A stretch of 55,765 nt of DNA from Verrucomicrobiota bacterium (GCA_016871495.1 VHDF01000025.1:1-55765), one strand, 5' to 3'. Positions 32,339-40,776 are shown, counted from the first letter of the stretch. The notes: generated by a model from the letters alone, not told the origin. Numbers and translations: made by a program.

Positions 32339-33106
32339 ATGAAAGCCCTGTTCACTCTTGCGGTCCTTGCCATGACTCTTTCCAATTTCTCCCCCCAAGC
32401 CGCCGCTGCCGCGGACACCCGGTGTTACGAAATGCGCGTCTACTACTCCCCGCAGGGAAAACTCGACGATCTGCACGCCCGTTTCCGCAATCATACCCTC
32501 AAACTGTTCGCGAAACACGGCATGGAATCCATCGGTTATTGGGTGCCGATGGACAACACCGAAAACAAACTCGTCTTCATCCTCGCCTATCCCAGCCGCG
32601 AAGCGCGAGAGCAATCCTGGAAGGCGTTCGTCGCCGATCCCGAATGGAAGGAAGTCGCCAAGAAAACGGAGGCCAACGGACCGATTGTGGCCAAGGTGGA
32701 AACTTTCTTCATGACTGCCACGGACTATTCGCCCTCCATCAAGGCGGTCGCGAGCGGTCCGCGCGTCTTCGAGTTGCGCACTTACACGGCGTCCCCAGGC
32801 AATTTGGCCGGGCTCAATGCCCGCTTCCGCAACCACACGGTCAAGCTGTTCGCCAAGCACGGCATGACGAACTTCGCCTACTGGGACTTGATGCCGGATC
32901 AAAAGGACGCGGACAAAACCCTTCTTTACATTTTGGGCCACGCGAGCAAGGCGGCGGCGGACGCGTCGTTCAAGTCATTCCGCGAGGATCCGGATTGGGT
33001 GGCGGCACGGAAGGCGTCGGAGGAGAAAGCGGGGGGTTCCTTGACGGCCCCGGGAGGGGTCAAGTCCCTGTTCCTGGTCGCGACTGATTATTCCCCGACC
33101 AAGTGA
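32339..33106 (+). CDS. Secreted NIPSNAP-family protein with two domains
   Basis: The start at ATG 32339 gives a signal peptide (MKALFTLAVLAMTLSNFSPQAAAA) and a 255-residue product. Two tandem ferredoxin-like NIPSNAP domains are evident: CYEMRVYYSPQGKLDDLHARF ... HTLKLFAKHGMESIGYW and FELRTYTASPGNLAGLNARF ... HTVKLFAKHGMTNFAYW, about 125 residues apart. Each continues with a LVFILAYPSREA / LLYILGHASKAA strand. The near-identical HT(L/V)KLFAKHGM repeats show internal duplication. The periplasmic role is unknown. The 36-bp upstream in-frame extension is rejected because it lacks signal-peptide character. Confidence 0.88.
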   Translation: MKALFTLAVLAMTLSNFSPQAAAAADTRCYEMRVYYSPQGKLDDLHARFRNHTLKLFAKHGMESIGYWVPMDNTENKLVFILAYPSREAREQSWKAFVADPEWKEVAKKTEANGPIVAKVETFFMTATDYSPSIKAVASGPRVFELRTYTASPGNLAGLNARFRNHTVKLFAKHGMTNFAYWDLMPDQKDADKTLLYILGHASKAAADASFKSFREDPDWVAARKASEEKAGGSLTAPGGVKSLFLVATDYSPTK

Positions 33107-33149
33107 TCGAGCGCGGACGCAAACTCCGCCGCCGACGGCCGCCCTGTGA

Positions 33150-33296
33150 TTGGGGACACAGAACATCGAGCAAACCAAGCATCTCAATTGGGAGGATCTG
33201 CAGTTGATCCTCGGCGGAGGGGTGCGCTATCCCACGCCGCAGCACGAGCAGTTGAGGGCATTGGCCGAGGATCCGGAGGTCATGGATGCCATTTGA
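33150..33296 (+). other. Short open frame, possible gene remnant
   Basis: A TTG-started frame of 48 codons reads NIEQTKHLNWEDLQLIL, then RYPTPQHEQLRALAEDPEV, and stops with TGA. The composition looks like real protein, but it has no convincing start, no recognisable family and lies in a decayed intergenic stretch. It may be the end of a lost gene. The rest of 33107-33732 contains repeat A4 and otherwise nothing assignable. Confidence 0.25.
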
Positions 33297-33413
33297 CGGT
33301 TCGACCTGACAACGGCAGTTGAACATGGTGAAGACTTGCCAAGGCCAGGATCACCGGAGGCCTCATGAGAGCCGGCTTGGTTTGAGACCCTTCACGATGT
33401 CGCGCCTCTGGCT

Positions 33414-33502
33414 CAGGCTGCCCAGCCTGCGGGGCGACGAGCCGCCGGCGATACGCCAGGCTGGGCAGCCTGCGCCACACGACGGACCACTTCGGGTGCA
33501 CG
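33414..33502 (+). repeat. Repeat family A, copy 4 (short form)
   Basis: The segment CAGGCTGCCCAGCCTGCGGG ... CGATACGCCAGGCTGGGCAG, ending GCGCCACACGACGGACCACTTCGGGTGCAC, keeps the two near-palindromes and the right terminus of family A. It lacks about half of the interior, including the GTGGAGAGCATGG block. It is a deletion derivative about 89 bp long, in the same orientation as A1 and A3. Confidence 0.65.
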
Positions 33503-33732
33503 GGGAGGTGGCAAGGTGAGAGGTTTCAAATTGACGGTCTTCCATCCTTTCCCAAAACTGCCGATATGCCCCAGGTCCGTTACATGGGTGCCGGCATTTC
33601 GTTCCCCGCCCCGGCCCGGCGTGTGCAGCTCCAGCCTGCGGGAGACGCATCCGCCGTAATCCGCCCGTACGGTGCCATTCTTGGTTCCTCCCGGCTTCCG
33701 CCCCGTGAGGACTGCTCTTCCAGCGCATCCCT

Positions 33733-34473
33733 ATGAACTCAAAAACAAAGACTCCTGCTCTGGCGCGATCCGTTGCCGCTTTTACCTTGATCGAGCTGTT
33801 GGTCGTCATTGCCATTATCGCCATCCTTGCGGGGATGCTGCTGCCCGCGCTGAGCGCGGCGAAAGAGAAGGCCAAACGATCCAACTGCGTGAGCAACCTG
33901 CGACAGCTTGGATTGGCCACTCACCTCTACGGGCTCGATTTCGACGACAAGGTGTTCAAAGGCATCCGTGACGCCAATGATTCCTACACCTTGAGCATCG
34001 AAACATTCATGTATCGCTACGTCAGCAATCAATTCGGAGACAAGGTGTTCGACTGCCCGAATCTCTACCCGGTGCACTACCCCGGCACGACGGACAAACC
34101 GGACAGCCGATACCAAACGGGCATCGGATATTATATCGGTTACAATTATCACGGTGGAAAAAAGATGCCGCCCGATTGTGGATGGGTATCTCCGCAAAAG
34201 CTCAGCGAAGATCCGAAGCTCGTGCTTTTTTCCGATCAGAACGTGTGGAATGCCAACTGGGTGACGGTGCCGCATGGACCGCGAGGCCAGGTTCGGAAGG
34301 GGCCGTTCAAGGGAACGGGCATCTTTCCTTCCGGTGGAAAGAATCCAAAACATTTCGGCGCCGCCGGCGGAAACCTCTGCACGCTGGACGGCGCGGTGGT
34401 TTGGCGCAGCGCCGCGCTATGGAAAACGAACTATTTGGTTTACTCTGGAGGAGCCCACTGGGCCTTTTGGTGA
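33733..34473 (+). CDS. Prepilin-like secreted protein (type II secretion pseudopilin N-terminus)
   Basis: A 246-residue protein with basic leader [16 protein letters not shown] and then [24 protein letters not shown]. Here the residue before Phe is Ala rather than the usual Gly, which is tolerated by some prepilin peptidases but is worth noting. The helix continues [20 protein letters not shown]. The globular part contains [16 protein letters not shown] and ends [20 protein letters not shown], a variant of the H-x-DG end of this family. As at 1655-2488 there is no pilus-assembly gene nearby. Its function is unknown. Confidence 0.85.
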   Translation: MNSKTKTPALARSVAAFTLIELLVVIAIIAILAGMLLPALSAAKEKAKRSNCVSNLRQLGLATHLYGLDFDDKVFKGIRDANDSYTLSIETFMYRYVSNQFGDKVFDCPNLYPVHYPGTTDKPDSRYQTGIGYYIGYNYHGGKKMPPDCGWVSPQKLSEDPKLVLFSDQNVWNANWVTVPHGPRGQVRKGPFKGTGIFPSGGKNPKHFGAAGGNLCTLDGAVVWRSAALWKTNYLVYSGGAHWAFW

Positions 34474-34509
34474 CGGCCGGATGGGCATGACCGGCGGACC
34501 GGTCTATCC

Positions 34510-34854
34510 GTGAAGTGTATCCGTGGTTGCAAGAAGCTTGGCAGGCATCGAGGCACTTTACTCGGGTGTGCAGCGTTTGGAGCGCGAGGGGGAACTATGA
34601 AAGGCATGCGGGCGTTGCCGGATGGACGGTTGTTGGTGTCTGGCGACGCGTTTCGATTTGCCGGTTCAATTCGGCGTCCGATGATCGAGCATTCGGCGCA
34701 GCCTGGACGCGCCTATGTTCTCGAAGTTTCGGAAGACCTTGTCTCCTGGGCACCGGTCGTCACCCAGGAATCCGGGGGCGCCGTCTTGCGCCTGACGGAT
34801 CCCTCGCCAGCCGGGTCGCCCTACCGGTTCTACCGCGTATGGCGGCGAAACTGA
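34510..34854 (+). CDS. Short protein or remnant carrying a Verrucomicrobia-type C-terminal beta-domain
   Basis: The frame starts with GTG or ATG near 34510-34597. Its second half reads PGRAYVLEVSEDLVSWAPVVTQESGG, then SPYRFYRVWRRN. This resembles the C-terminal domain of many long secreted Verrucomicrobiota proteins (YxLExSxDLxxW ... FYR). The same pattern ends the protein at 42347-43396 (YTLEATVDFASWKAV ... FRFLRVK). No signal peptide or upstream domains are present, so it is probably the truncated 3' end of a larger gene rather than a complete one. Confidence 0.45.
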   Translation: MKCIRGCKKLGRHRGTLLGCAAFGARGGTMKGMRALPDGRLLVSGDAFRFAGSIRRPMIEHSAQPGRAYVLEVSEDLVSWAPVVTQESGGAVLRLTDPSPAGSPYRFYRVWRRN

Positions 34855-34942
34855 AATTCATCGGGCCGGCCGGAGCGAAGGAGTTCACTCCAAGTTCAGC
34901 TCTTGTCCGATGTTTCACAGTCGTCCTCATTTGCCCCGGAGC

Positions 34943-35020
34943 GAGGCTGGGTCGTCCTTCGACCCGCCGCAGCACGTTGAAAAATCTGGAGTCTTCCGAC
35001 CTGGCCGCGCGCTGCCGAGA
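34943..35020 (+). repeat. Repeat family E, copy 1
   Basis: GAGGCTGGGTCGTCCTTCGA, followed by CCCGCCGCAGCACGTTGAAA and AATCTGGAGTCTTCCGACC, recurs with few changes at 46851-46925. The shared block GTTGAAAAATCTGGAGTCTT is identical. It has no obvious terminal inverted repeats and no coding potential. Immediately downstream, GAGATCTTGCGATGGATCGA resembles, in reverse complement, part of 48500-48535. Confidence 0.6.
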
Positions 35021-35061
35021 TCTTGCGATGGATCGATGCTGATCCATTGCCGTTTCCAGGT

Positions 35062-36108
35062 TTATTCTCCACGAACATCCGCACTCGTTGCTTGGGCCGG
35101 CGGTTTGAGTTCGCTCTGGCTCCCTTTGATGAGCACACCGGCGAGGACAAATTTCTCGTTCACTATGAACGCGATGCCCGGACTTCCCGCCGGAAGTCCG
35201 CCTTGAGCGAGCGTCCATGTCCGGCCTTGGTTTTGCGAGTAGTAGATCCCGGCGGAAGCTCCGGCAAAAACTAGGTTGCCGCCTGATCCAAGTTCCCAGA
35301 CCGGGGCGTCGTTCGAGAGCGCGTGGGAATGGACGCCGGGAAAGGAAATTGAAAATTCGGCCGAGCTTCCTTCAGCCATGCCCTTCGACCAAGTGGCACC
35401 CCAATCCGAACTCCAACTAATGCCGCCGGGATTGTGTCCCGCGATCAGGGTATCCTCGATGCTGACCAGCGCGAGTGGGGTCACCGATCCGGTCTTGTGC
35501 CACGATCGTTTCTCCGGATCCCAGCCGTAGAGCCCCCGGCTGTAGAGTCCCGCAAACAATTCCCCTCTGGCTGCCGATAAGGCGAAAACTTGCGCGTGCC
35601 GGGGAAGTCCGGTCGAGAGTGGAGTCCAGGACTGGCCGGCGTCCGTGGAGTGAAACACACCGTGAGCATCGGTGCCGGCGTAAACTTTGCCGTCATGGAC
35701 GCACAAACTACGCACCTTCGGGGAAGGAAATGCTCGATCGAGAGTCCATGATGCGCCCCCGTCCGAGGATACGCACAGTCCGTTGCCATCGGTGCCCGCC
35801 AGCACTCTCCGCCCCAAGCTAGCGAACGAGATGACGCGGCCCGGCGCTGCGCTTGCTACTTTGGCGGGCCGCCAACTGAGCGCTTCATCGATCGAGGTGA
35901 AGACACCAGAGTCCGTTCCCGCGAACAGAATGCCCTTCGCGGAACCGAATGCGTTGATGCGAGAGCGTTCCGGCAATCCGTCGTCCGACCGTCTCCATGA
36001 TCGACCGCGGTCCTCGGACTTGAAGACTCCGAAGGCGTCAGCCGCCGCACCGGCGAATGTGCCGGAGATAAGGAGAGTGGCGGTGACGCGAATGGCTGAA
36101 GACTTCAT
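35062..36108 (-). CDS. Secreted BNR/YCF48-like beta-propeller protein
   Basis: Using ATG 36108, the 348-residue product begins with a signal peptide (MKSSAIRVTATLLISGTFAGAAADA). It carries repeated blades with Asp-box motifs: SEDRGRSWRR, SIDEALSWRP, SSDGGASWTL, STDAGQSWTP, SSDWGATWSK and SQNQGRTWTL. The blade spacing of about 45 residues suggests a six- or seven-bladed propeller of the sialidase/YCF48 superfamily. Catalytic sialidase residues are not evident, so an enzymatic role is not claimed. The longer frame to 36213 is rejected because its N-terminus is not signal-like. It is unrelated in detail to the frameshifted BNR gene at 2617-3722. Confidence 0.8.
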   Translation of the reverse strand: MKSSAIRVTATLLISGTFAGAAADAFGVFKSEDRGRSWRRSDDGLPERSRINAFGSAKGILFAGTDSGVFTSIDEALSWRPAKVASAAPGRVISFASLGRRVLAGTDGNGLCVSSDGGASWTLDRAFPSPKVRSLCVHDGKVYAGTDAHGVFHSTDAGQSWTPLSTGLPRHAQVFALSAARGELFAGLYSRGLYGWDPEKRSWHKTGSVTPLALVSIEDTLIAGHNPGGISWSSDWGATWSKGMAEGSSAEFSISFPGVHSHALSNDAPVWELGSGGNLVFAGASAGIYYSQNQGRTWTLAQGGLPAGSPGIAFIVNEKFVLAGVLIKGSQSELKPPAQATSADVRGE

Positions 36109-36300
36109 GGAATGGCGAGCGCGGAAGGATGAGGAACCGTAGGACCGAGGGGCGCGGTCGGCAAGCTGTGAGCGACGCCCCTGATTCTGGGGACTCGTCT
36201 TCGATTGTCGCAAGTCCGCGTTTGATACAGAGCTCCTGCCAGAGTGGATCGCATTCCGAACGAACCGCTACTTTCCTGTTCCCGGCGGGAGCAGCCTATC

Positions 36301-36408
36301 CTATATCCCATCCCAGTTGGCCACGATCAGCAAAACCGCGACCACGAGGATCAGGATGGCTCCCACCACCACCGCGGTCTTGAGCGGGCTGGCTTTCTTC
36401 TTTCCCAT
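36301..36408 (-). CDS. Small single-helix membrane protein
   Basis: A 35-residue frame from ATG 36408: MGKKKASPLK followed by the hydrophobic helix TAVVVGAILILVVAVLLIVA and a short end NWDGI. The basic N-terminus and single helix fit a small inner-membrane protein. The open frame continues upstream through the palindromic repeat cluster and is not coding there. There is no family assignment; moderate confidence rests only on the clean helix and the correct position of the stop. Confidence 0.4.
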   Translation of the reverse strand: MGKKKASPLKTAVVVGAILILVVAVLLIVANWDGI

Positions 36409-36488
36409 CGGGCCATTTTCGATGCTCGCGGCTCTGCCAGTCCCCATCATAATCAGTCGGGGAAACATCAAACCGACGGGTTGGCTCC

Positions 36489-36679
36489 GGTTGACCGTCA
36501 ACCTTCGAGGCTCAGTTCGCCAATGGATACCAACCCCAACGGGGTTGTGACGAAATCCTATTTCCGTTTGGCGGCGTAAAGCCACAACCGCGTTGCGGTT
36601 GAATTGAACTCCAAACGGCAACCCAAGGTAGCTCGTTCCTCGCAACCTTGGGCTGGAGGACACAATCCCTTTGGGATTG
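36489..36679. repeat. Cluster of palindromic repeats (family F)
   Basis: Within 190 bp there are five short inverted repeats: GGTTGACCGTCAACC (36489-36503), CAACCCCAACGGGGTTG (36531-36547), CAACCGCGTTGCGGTTG (36585-36601), CCCAAGG...CCTTGGG (36622-36652) and CAATCCCTTTGGGATTG (36663-36679). Three share the pattern CAAYCC-centre-GGRTTG, so they look like units of one hairpin family. The 460-bp gap between the small membrane protein and the MOSC gene is otherwise without a supportable gene. Confidence 0.7.
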
Positions 36680-36871
36680 GATGTGCGACTCCGTCGCTTT
36701 GGGCATCGCCCATTCCGTGGCCCACCATTCGCTCTGACGCGCATCGGCTTGCTCACCTCAACCGAAACGATTCTTGCGACCTCCGCCTCATCGACCGCCC
36801 AGTGGGCTCAACCTGATTCCGCGTCAGGTCAGGAGTCTCGAGGCTGGTCCCGGGGAATGCAAAAAATGCAG

Positions 36872-37384
36872 CTAGGATGCTGCACGTTCCATGGGTTGTT
36901 CGCCCAAGAGCCGCAAATCGCTCCAACCTTTCTTGAGGGTTCCGCCCCGCAGCACCCTGGCTCTCAAGCCGCCTCGACCTCGCAAGGCTTCCTTGGCGCC
37001 TGGACCGAAGGCTTGATCCATCCAAAGACAGGGCTTCGACTCCTCGGTGCCCTCAAATTCCACGCCTTGCATTTCGAAGCGGCGTCCAATAAGGGCGTTC
37101 AAATCCACCCCTCGAACCACGATATTTCGCCGATAAACAGAGGGCGCCACGGGTTCCATGGCAAGGCGGATGGACAGGTCTTCATGCACCTCGAAAGCGA
37201 AAAACGTGACTTGCCCTTCCCCCCCGGGCTGCTTTTCGAAGTAGCGGTCCCCGCGGATGCCCCGTCCGGCCACGCACTCGACGGCGTCGCGATCGTCCAT
37301 GGGATGAGTGCCGGGTTTTTGGCCGTAATGCCCGACGAAGTTGTGCCCCGGAGAGGCAAAAAGGTGAACGATCTCAACGCGCAT
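36872..37384 (-). CDS. MOSC-domain protein
   Basis: A 170-residue single-domain protein of the MOSC superfamily, which includes the sulfur-transferring C-terminal domain of molybdenum-cofactor sulfurases. Characteristic features are GRGIRGDRYFEKQPG (residues 39-53), VTFFAFEVHEDL, RRNIVVRGVDLNALIG, and the conserved cysteine in EESKPCLWMD followed by LRGRGGLRARVL. Its start overlaps the end of the cytochrome-motif gene by 11 bp, so it is the last gene of a minus-strand operon with that gene, the SolA-like oxidase and the PIG-L deacetylase. The substrate is unknown. Confidence 0.88.
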   Translation of the reverse strand: MRVEIVHLFASPGHNFVGHYGQKPGTHPMDDRDAVECVAGRGIRGDRYFEKQPGGEGQVTFFAFEVHEDLSIRLAMEPVAPSVYRRNIVVRGVDLNALIGRRFEMQGVEFEGTEESKPCLWMDQAFGPGAKEALRGRGGLRARVLRGGTLKKGWSDLRLLGEQPMERAAS

Positions 37385-38756
37385 AAGATGCTTTCAGCTT
37401 GGATCCTTTCTCGACTTCCGCGCGCCAGGCGGCGGGCAGATCCTGTTGGGTTTCCACGAGGATCTCAAGGATGGCCTGCCGCGTTTCCGGGGCGAGCCGC
37501 GCAGCGTACTCCGGTGCCGGATGAGCGCCCGTGAGCACGTCCAGCATGCGTGCATAGATCTGGTCCTTCAACGGCGCGGGCAACTGGGTGAAAGCCCCCG
37601 AGTAAATCAAATAGCTGCACGGGTACTTGAAAAGCCGGGTGCGCAGGTCCAATTCACGCAGCGACCGGCCTTTGGAATCCTTGGGCCCGCGGGCTTGAAA
37701 GGCGCGCGCGTATTCCGGCGAGCCGGAGACGCGATCCGTCAACGGAGCTTCTTCCACGAAGAACAAGTATCGGAGAAAAGCCTCCACCGGGGATTTCAGA
37801 TAGCGAACGTGACCATACTGGCTGAGGGCGATGCGCGCGCTGTGGTTCAGGCGCGTCAGAAAGTTGTGCATGTGCGATTGATGCTCGAGAATCATCAAAG
37901 CCACCACGTCGCTGGTGTCGAGCAGGTAGGCGGAAGTGTCGAAGAGATTCCGAAGGGAATCCAAGTTCGCCCTGAAATTGGGTTCCTTTTCGTTCCGCAG
38001 CACCTCCTTCGCGCCGAGGAGATTTCCCCGGTGGATTTGTTTGCCGTGCTGGCCGCTCACGTACCATCCGCCCCAGCGCTCTTGAAAAGGCGTGCGATGA
38101 TTCACCTGGGAAACTCCCGTGTTGAGATCGGGTTGTCCGGATTCCTCCGTGACGAAGGAGCGCACCAGGTGTCCCGGCGAGCCCATGGTCTTGGCGGACT
38201 GGTGGCATTCGAGGCACTGGTCGTTGCGGACGAATTTCGGCTTCGGCAAGGACTGATCGAGCGTGTAGAACACGCCTCCGAGTTGCGGATCCACCGACGA
38301 AACCTCCATGATCTCGGATCCCTTGACGAATCCGACATAGACGTCGTCGTTGAAATACACAGCTCGGGGAGAGCTGGCTGAGATGCGGTCGCGCTGGAAG
38401 GATGTTTTCGAGAAGACCAGCACCTGCGAGGAGACGGGGATGTTCAGGAATTCCAGCAGGGATGGGTAATATCCATACTTTGGATCCTTTCGCAACGTGA
38501 CTTCCCCGGCATCGATTTTCCGCTGCAACCGGGCGATGGGATCCACAGCCTGGGTCTTGGCATAGCTCACCGGCGGATCATCGATGCCGATCAAATGGGA
38601 CGAGCCCTGGAAATCAGCGCGCAGGACGGAGGCGGACAGCAGGAAAAGCCACCATCCATGCGAAACGGTGAGCCAAAGCGTGTCTCGAGAATCCCTTCCG
38701 GAAGGGCGAGTCCAGCGTGGAGCGGGTTGGGCGGGCGCGGAGGGGTGTTTCATCAC
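37374..38756 (-). CDS. Secreted c-type cytochrome-motif protein of unknown family
   Basis: A 460-residue exported protein. A basic N-terminus and a hydrophobic stretch (HGWWLFLLSASVLRA) form the signal. One heme-binding CLECH motif is visible in VRNDQCLECHQSAKTMGSPGHLVRSF (near residue 185). Other striking blocks are VYFNDDVYVGFVKGSEIMEV, GVSQVNHRTPFQERWGGWYVSG, and a His-rich ALMILEHQSHMHNFLTRLNHSAR. Candidate distal ligands are the many Met/His residues. I recognise the type from Verrucomicrobiota/Planctomycetota-like genomes but cannot name a function. It overlaps both neighbours, the oxidase gene upstream by 4 bp and the MOSC gene downstream by 11 bp. Confidence 0.75.
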   Translation of the reverse strand: MMKHPSAPAQPAPRWTRPSGRDSRDTLWLTVSHGWWLFLLSASVLRADFQGSSHLIGIDDPPVSYAKTQAVDPIARLQRKIDAGEVTLRKDPKYGYYPSLLEFLNIPVSSQVLVFSKTSFQRDRISASSPRAVYFNDDVYVGFVKGSEIMEVSSVDPQLGGVFYTLDQSLPKPKFVRNDQCLECHQSAKTMGSPGHLVRSFVTEESGQPDLNTGVSQVNHRTPFQERWGGWYVSGQHGKQIHRGNLLGAKEVLRNEKEPNFRANLDSLRNLFDTSAYLLDTSDVVALMILEHQSHMHNFLTRLNHSARIALSQYGHVRYLKSPVEAFLRYLFFVEEAPLTDRVSGSPEYARAFQARGPKDSKGRSLRELDLRTRLFKYPCSYLIYSGAFTQLPAPLKDQIYARMLDVLTGAHPAPEYAARLAPETRQAILEILVETQQDLPAAWRAEVEKGSKLKASYAR

Positions 38757-39940
38757 GGACTCCTTTCCTCCTTCAAGCAGGCGGTGTTCGGTGTTGGGGG
38801 GAATCTGGCGGGAGAAAACAGGGCGAGGTCGAACGAGGTTCTTCCCTGGAGGGCGAGATCGGCGAGCACTTCACCCATGACGCTGCAGAACTTATAGCCG
38901 TGGCCCGAAAACCCTGCGGCAAGCGTCACATTCGCGTGCGCGGGATGTTGGCCGACGATGAAGTGGAGATCGGGGGTCAACGTGTACATGCACACCACGG
39001 CGTGAACCAAACGGCCCGCCAGGGCCGGACAGTATTCTCGCACCACTTCGCGCATGCGGCTAGCTTCGGCCTCCGAGACAAGACGATCCACCGTGTCCGG
39101 AGTGCAATAGTTCGTTTCCGGCGCGCGAAAAAAGGAGACTTTGACTCCTCCTTCCCCGCCATCAACCGAGGGAAAACCGTAAGGCTGCACCTTTTCGTCT
39201 CTTTGCCAGATGTAAACCGGAAACCGTCCCGGGACAAAATCGTCTGTCCCGCGATCGGGCTGAAACCAATACAACACCTGGCGCTCCACTTGCAAAGGAA
39301 GGCCGAGACCGGCCAGCGCGTCCGGCGCCCAGGGCCCCGGCGTGACGATCAACTGTTCGGCTTCGAATTCGCCGCGCGCGGTGCGGACGCGAACGCCGCC
39401 AGGGGAAGCGGTCCATTCCTCGACGACCGTTTCAAATAGCGTGGAGGCGCCGGCCCGCCGGGCCGAGTCGAGATGCGCGGCGATAGCGTGCTCGCTGAAG
39501 ACCAAACCCGCGTGGGGTTCCCAAAGGGCCACGGTGGATTCGGGCATTGACAATTGGGGGAACCTCCGGCGGATCGCCGCCGCGTCCAGGAGTTCGTGGG
39601 GCAATCCATGAGCCCGCGCGCTGCTCAAGCTTCCAGACACGACCTCGGAATCCGGGGCGCCCATCATCAACCCGCCGCACAATTCGAGAAGGCGCGCGCC
39701 GGATTCCTGCTCGAGTTCCCGCCATAATTCATAAGCGCGCAAGAGGAGGGGGACGTAGGCTGATCCTTCGAAATAGCATTGCCGGATCACGCGCGTGCGA
39801 CCGTGGCTGGAGCCGAAGCCGTGGGGAGGATGGTATCGATCCAGGCCCAACACGCGGCGTCCCCGCCGGGCCAAATGCCGCAGCGCGGCACTTCCCATGC
39901 CTCCCAATCCCAGCACGATGACATCCCATGATTTTGACAT
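38753..39940 (-). CDS. FAD-dependent oxidase of the SolA/monomeric sarcosine oxidase family
   Basis: ATG 39940 (MSKSWDVIVLGLGGMGSAA) gives 395 residues, the normal length; the upstream extension to 40048 is rejected. The Rossmann motif GLGGMGSAALRHLARRGRRVLGLD binds FAD. SSHGRTRVIRQCY is the family hallmark, and the covalent flavin-linking cysteine is probably that in VVCMYTLTPD. GFSGHGYKFCSVMGE is the conserved C-terminal block. Substrates in the family are N-methyl amino acids (sarcosine, N-methyltryptophan); the actual one here is unknown. It is 8 bp downstream of the PIG-L gene and its stop overlaps the next start. Confidence 0.88.
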   Translation of the reverse strand: MSKSWDVIVLGLGGMGSAALRHLARRGRRVLGLDRYHPPHGFGSSHGRTRVIRQCYFEGSAYVPLLLRAYELWRELEQESGARLLELCGGLMMGAPDSEVVSGSLSSARAHGLPHELLDAAAIRRRFPQLSMPESTVALWEPHAGLVFSEHAIAAHLDSARRAGASTLFETVVEEWTASPGGVRVRTARGEFEAEQLIVTPGPWAPDALAGLGLPLQVERQVLYWFQPDRGTDDFVPGRFPVYIWQRDEKVQPYGFPSVDGGEGGVKVSFFRAPETNYCTPDTVDRLVSEAEASRMREVVREYCPALAGRLVHAVVCMYTLTPDLHFIVGQHPAHANVTLAAGFSGHGYKFCSVMGEVLADLALQGRTSFDLALFSPARFPPTPNTACLKEERSP

Positions 39941-39948
39941 GCAGCGGG

Positions 39949-40731
39949 TCAAGTGGACCGTCGGGCGGAGGTGCAGCGTTTTCCGGCAGCGACGCGCAGG
40001 GGATCGAACTTTTCCGACCCGAATCCCGCGTGCGCGTGCCGCCACCACCCTTCAGCCTGGCGGAATTTTCCAGACATCTTCCCGACCCGGAAGGATTCCG
40101 CCTCGATGGACCGGATCATGGAATCCATGCCCTGGCTTTGTTTCAGCCAATCGAACTGGCTGGCGTGAGCGATGCGGGAAGCGCGCAGCGTTTCGCGAAA
40201 GGAGGTGGTGTCGATGAAAAAGTCTGGGCGCACGGGGCGGCGAAGAGGATCGCAGAGGCCGTGGGGAAGGCAGTGATAGACAGCCACGTCTCCCTGGTAA
40301 ATGGGGCGCGCGGGGGTGACCTTGAAATTCGGCATGGCGTGTGCGAACGCGGCCGTCACCACCAGCCGGCAGGTCTCGGTATGGTCTTCCATGTAATCGA
40401 CCGGCGGATGCGTGAGGATGATCGAGGGCTGGATCTCCCTGATTTTCGCGGCCACGCGACGCAGCAGCGGGACATCATAAATGATTTCAAGGTCCCGGCA
40501 GAGAGGCGCGTGCCACCTTGCGCCCAGGATGCCGGCGGCGCGGCGGGCCTCGAGACGCCTTCGACGGGCGGTTTCGGCGGGGCCGTGCGTCTGGCTGCCA
40601 CAGTTGCCTGAGGACAGCGTCCAGTAGTGCGTGTCCCACCCGGCTTCGCGCAGCAACAGAAGCGCGCCCGCCATCTTAAACTCGATGTCGTCCGGATGCG
40701 CGCCTACGGCCAGGGCAATTGATTTCACCAT
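39949..40731 (-). CDS. PIG-L/LmbE-family deacetylase
   Basis: A 260-residue zinc-dependent deacetylase-like protein. The N-terminal AVGAHPDDIEFKMAGAL carries the AHPDD motif (His and Asp metal ligands), and the later THPPVDYMEDHTETCRLV supplies the second HP/H ligand region. The intervening TLSSGNCGSQ and RRLEARRAAGILGA are also typical. Family members deacetylate GlcNAc-type sugars or mycothiol/bacillithiol intermediates. The substrate here is unknown. It heads the SolA-like - cytochrome-motif - MOSC gene group and starts 45 bp after the SLC13 gene, so it may be part of a longer transcript. Confidence 0.9.
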   Translation of the reverse strand: MVKSIALAVGAHPDDIEFKMAGALLLLREAGWDTHYWTLSSGNCGSQTHGPAETARRRRLEARRAAGILGARWHAPLCRDLEIIYDVPLLRRVAAKIREIQPSIILTHPPVDYMEDHTETCRLVVTAAFAHAMPNFKVTPARPIYQGDVAVYHCLPHGLCDPLRRPVRPDFFIDTTSFRETLRASRIAHASQFDWLKQSQGMDSMIRSIEAESFRVGKMSGKFRQAEGWWRHAHAGFGSEKFDPLRVAAGKRCTSARRST

Positions 40732-40776
40732 GAACCTTTCGACCTAGGTTAATCGACGCGTTGGAGCCGCGCCTCC

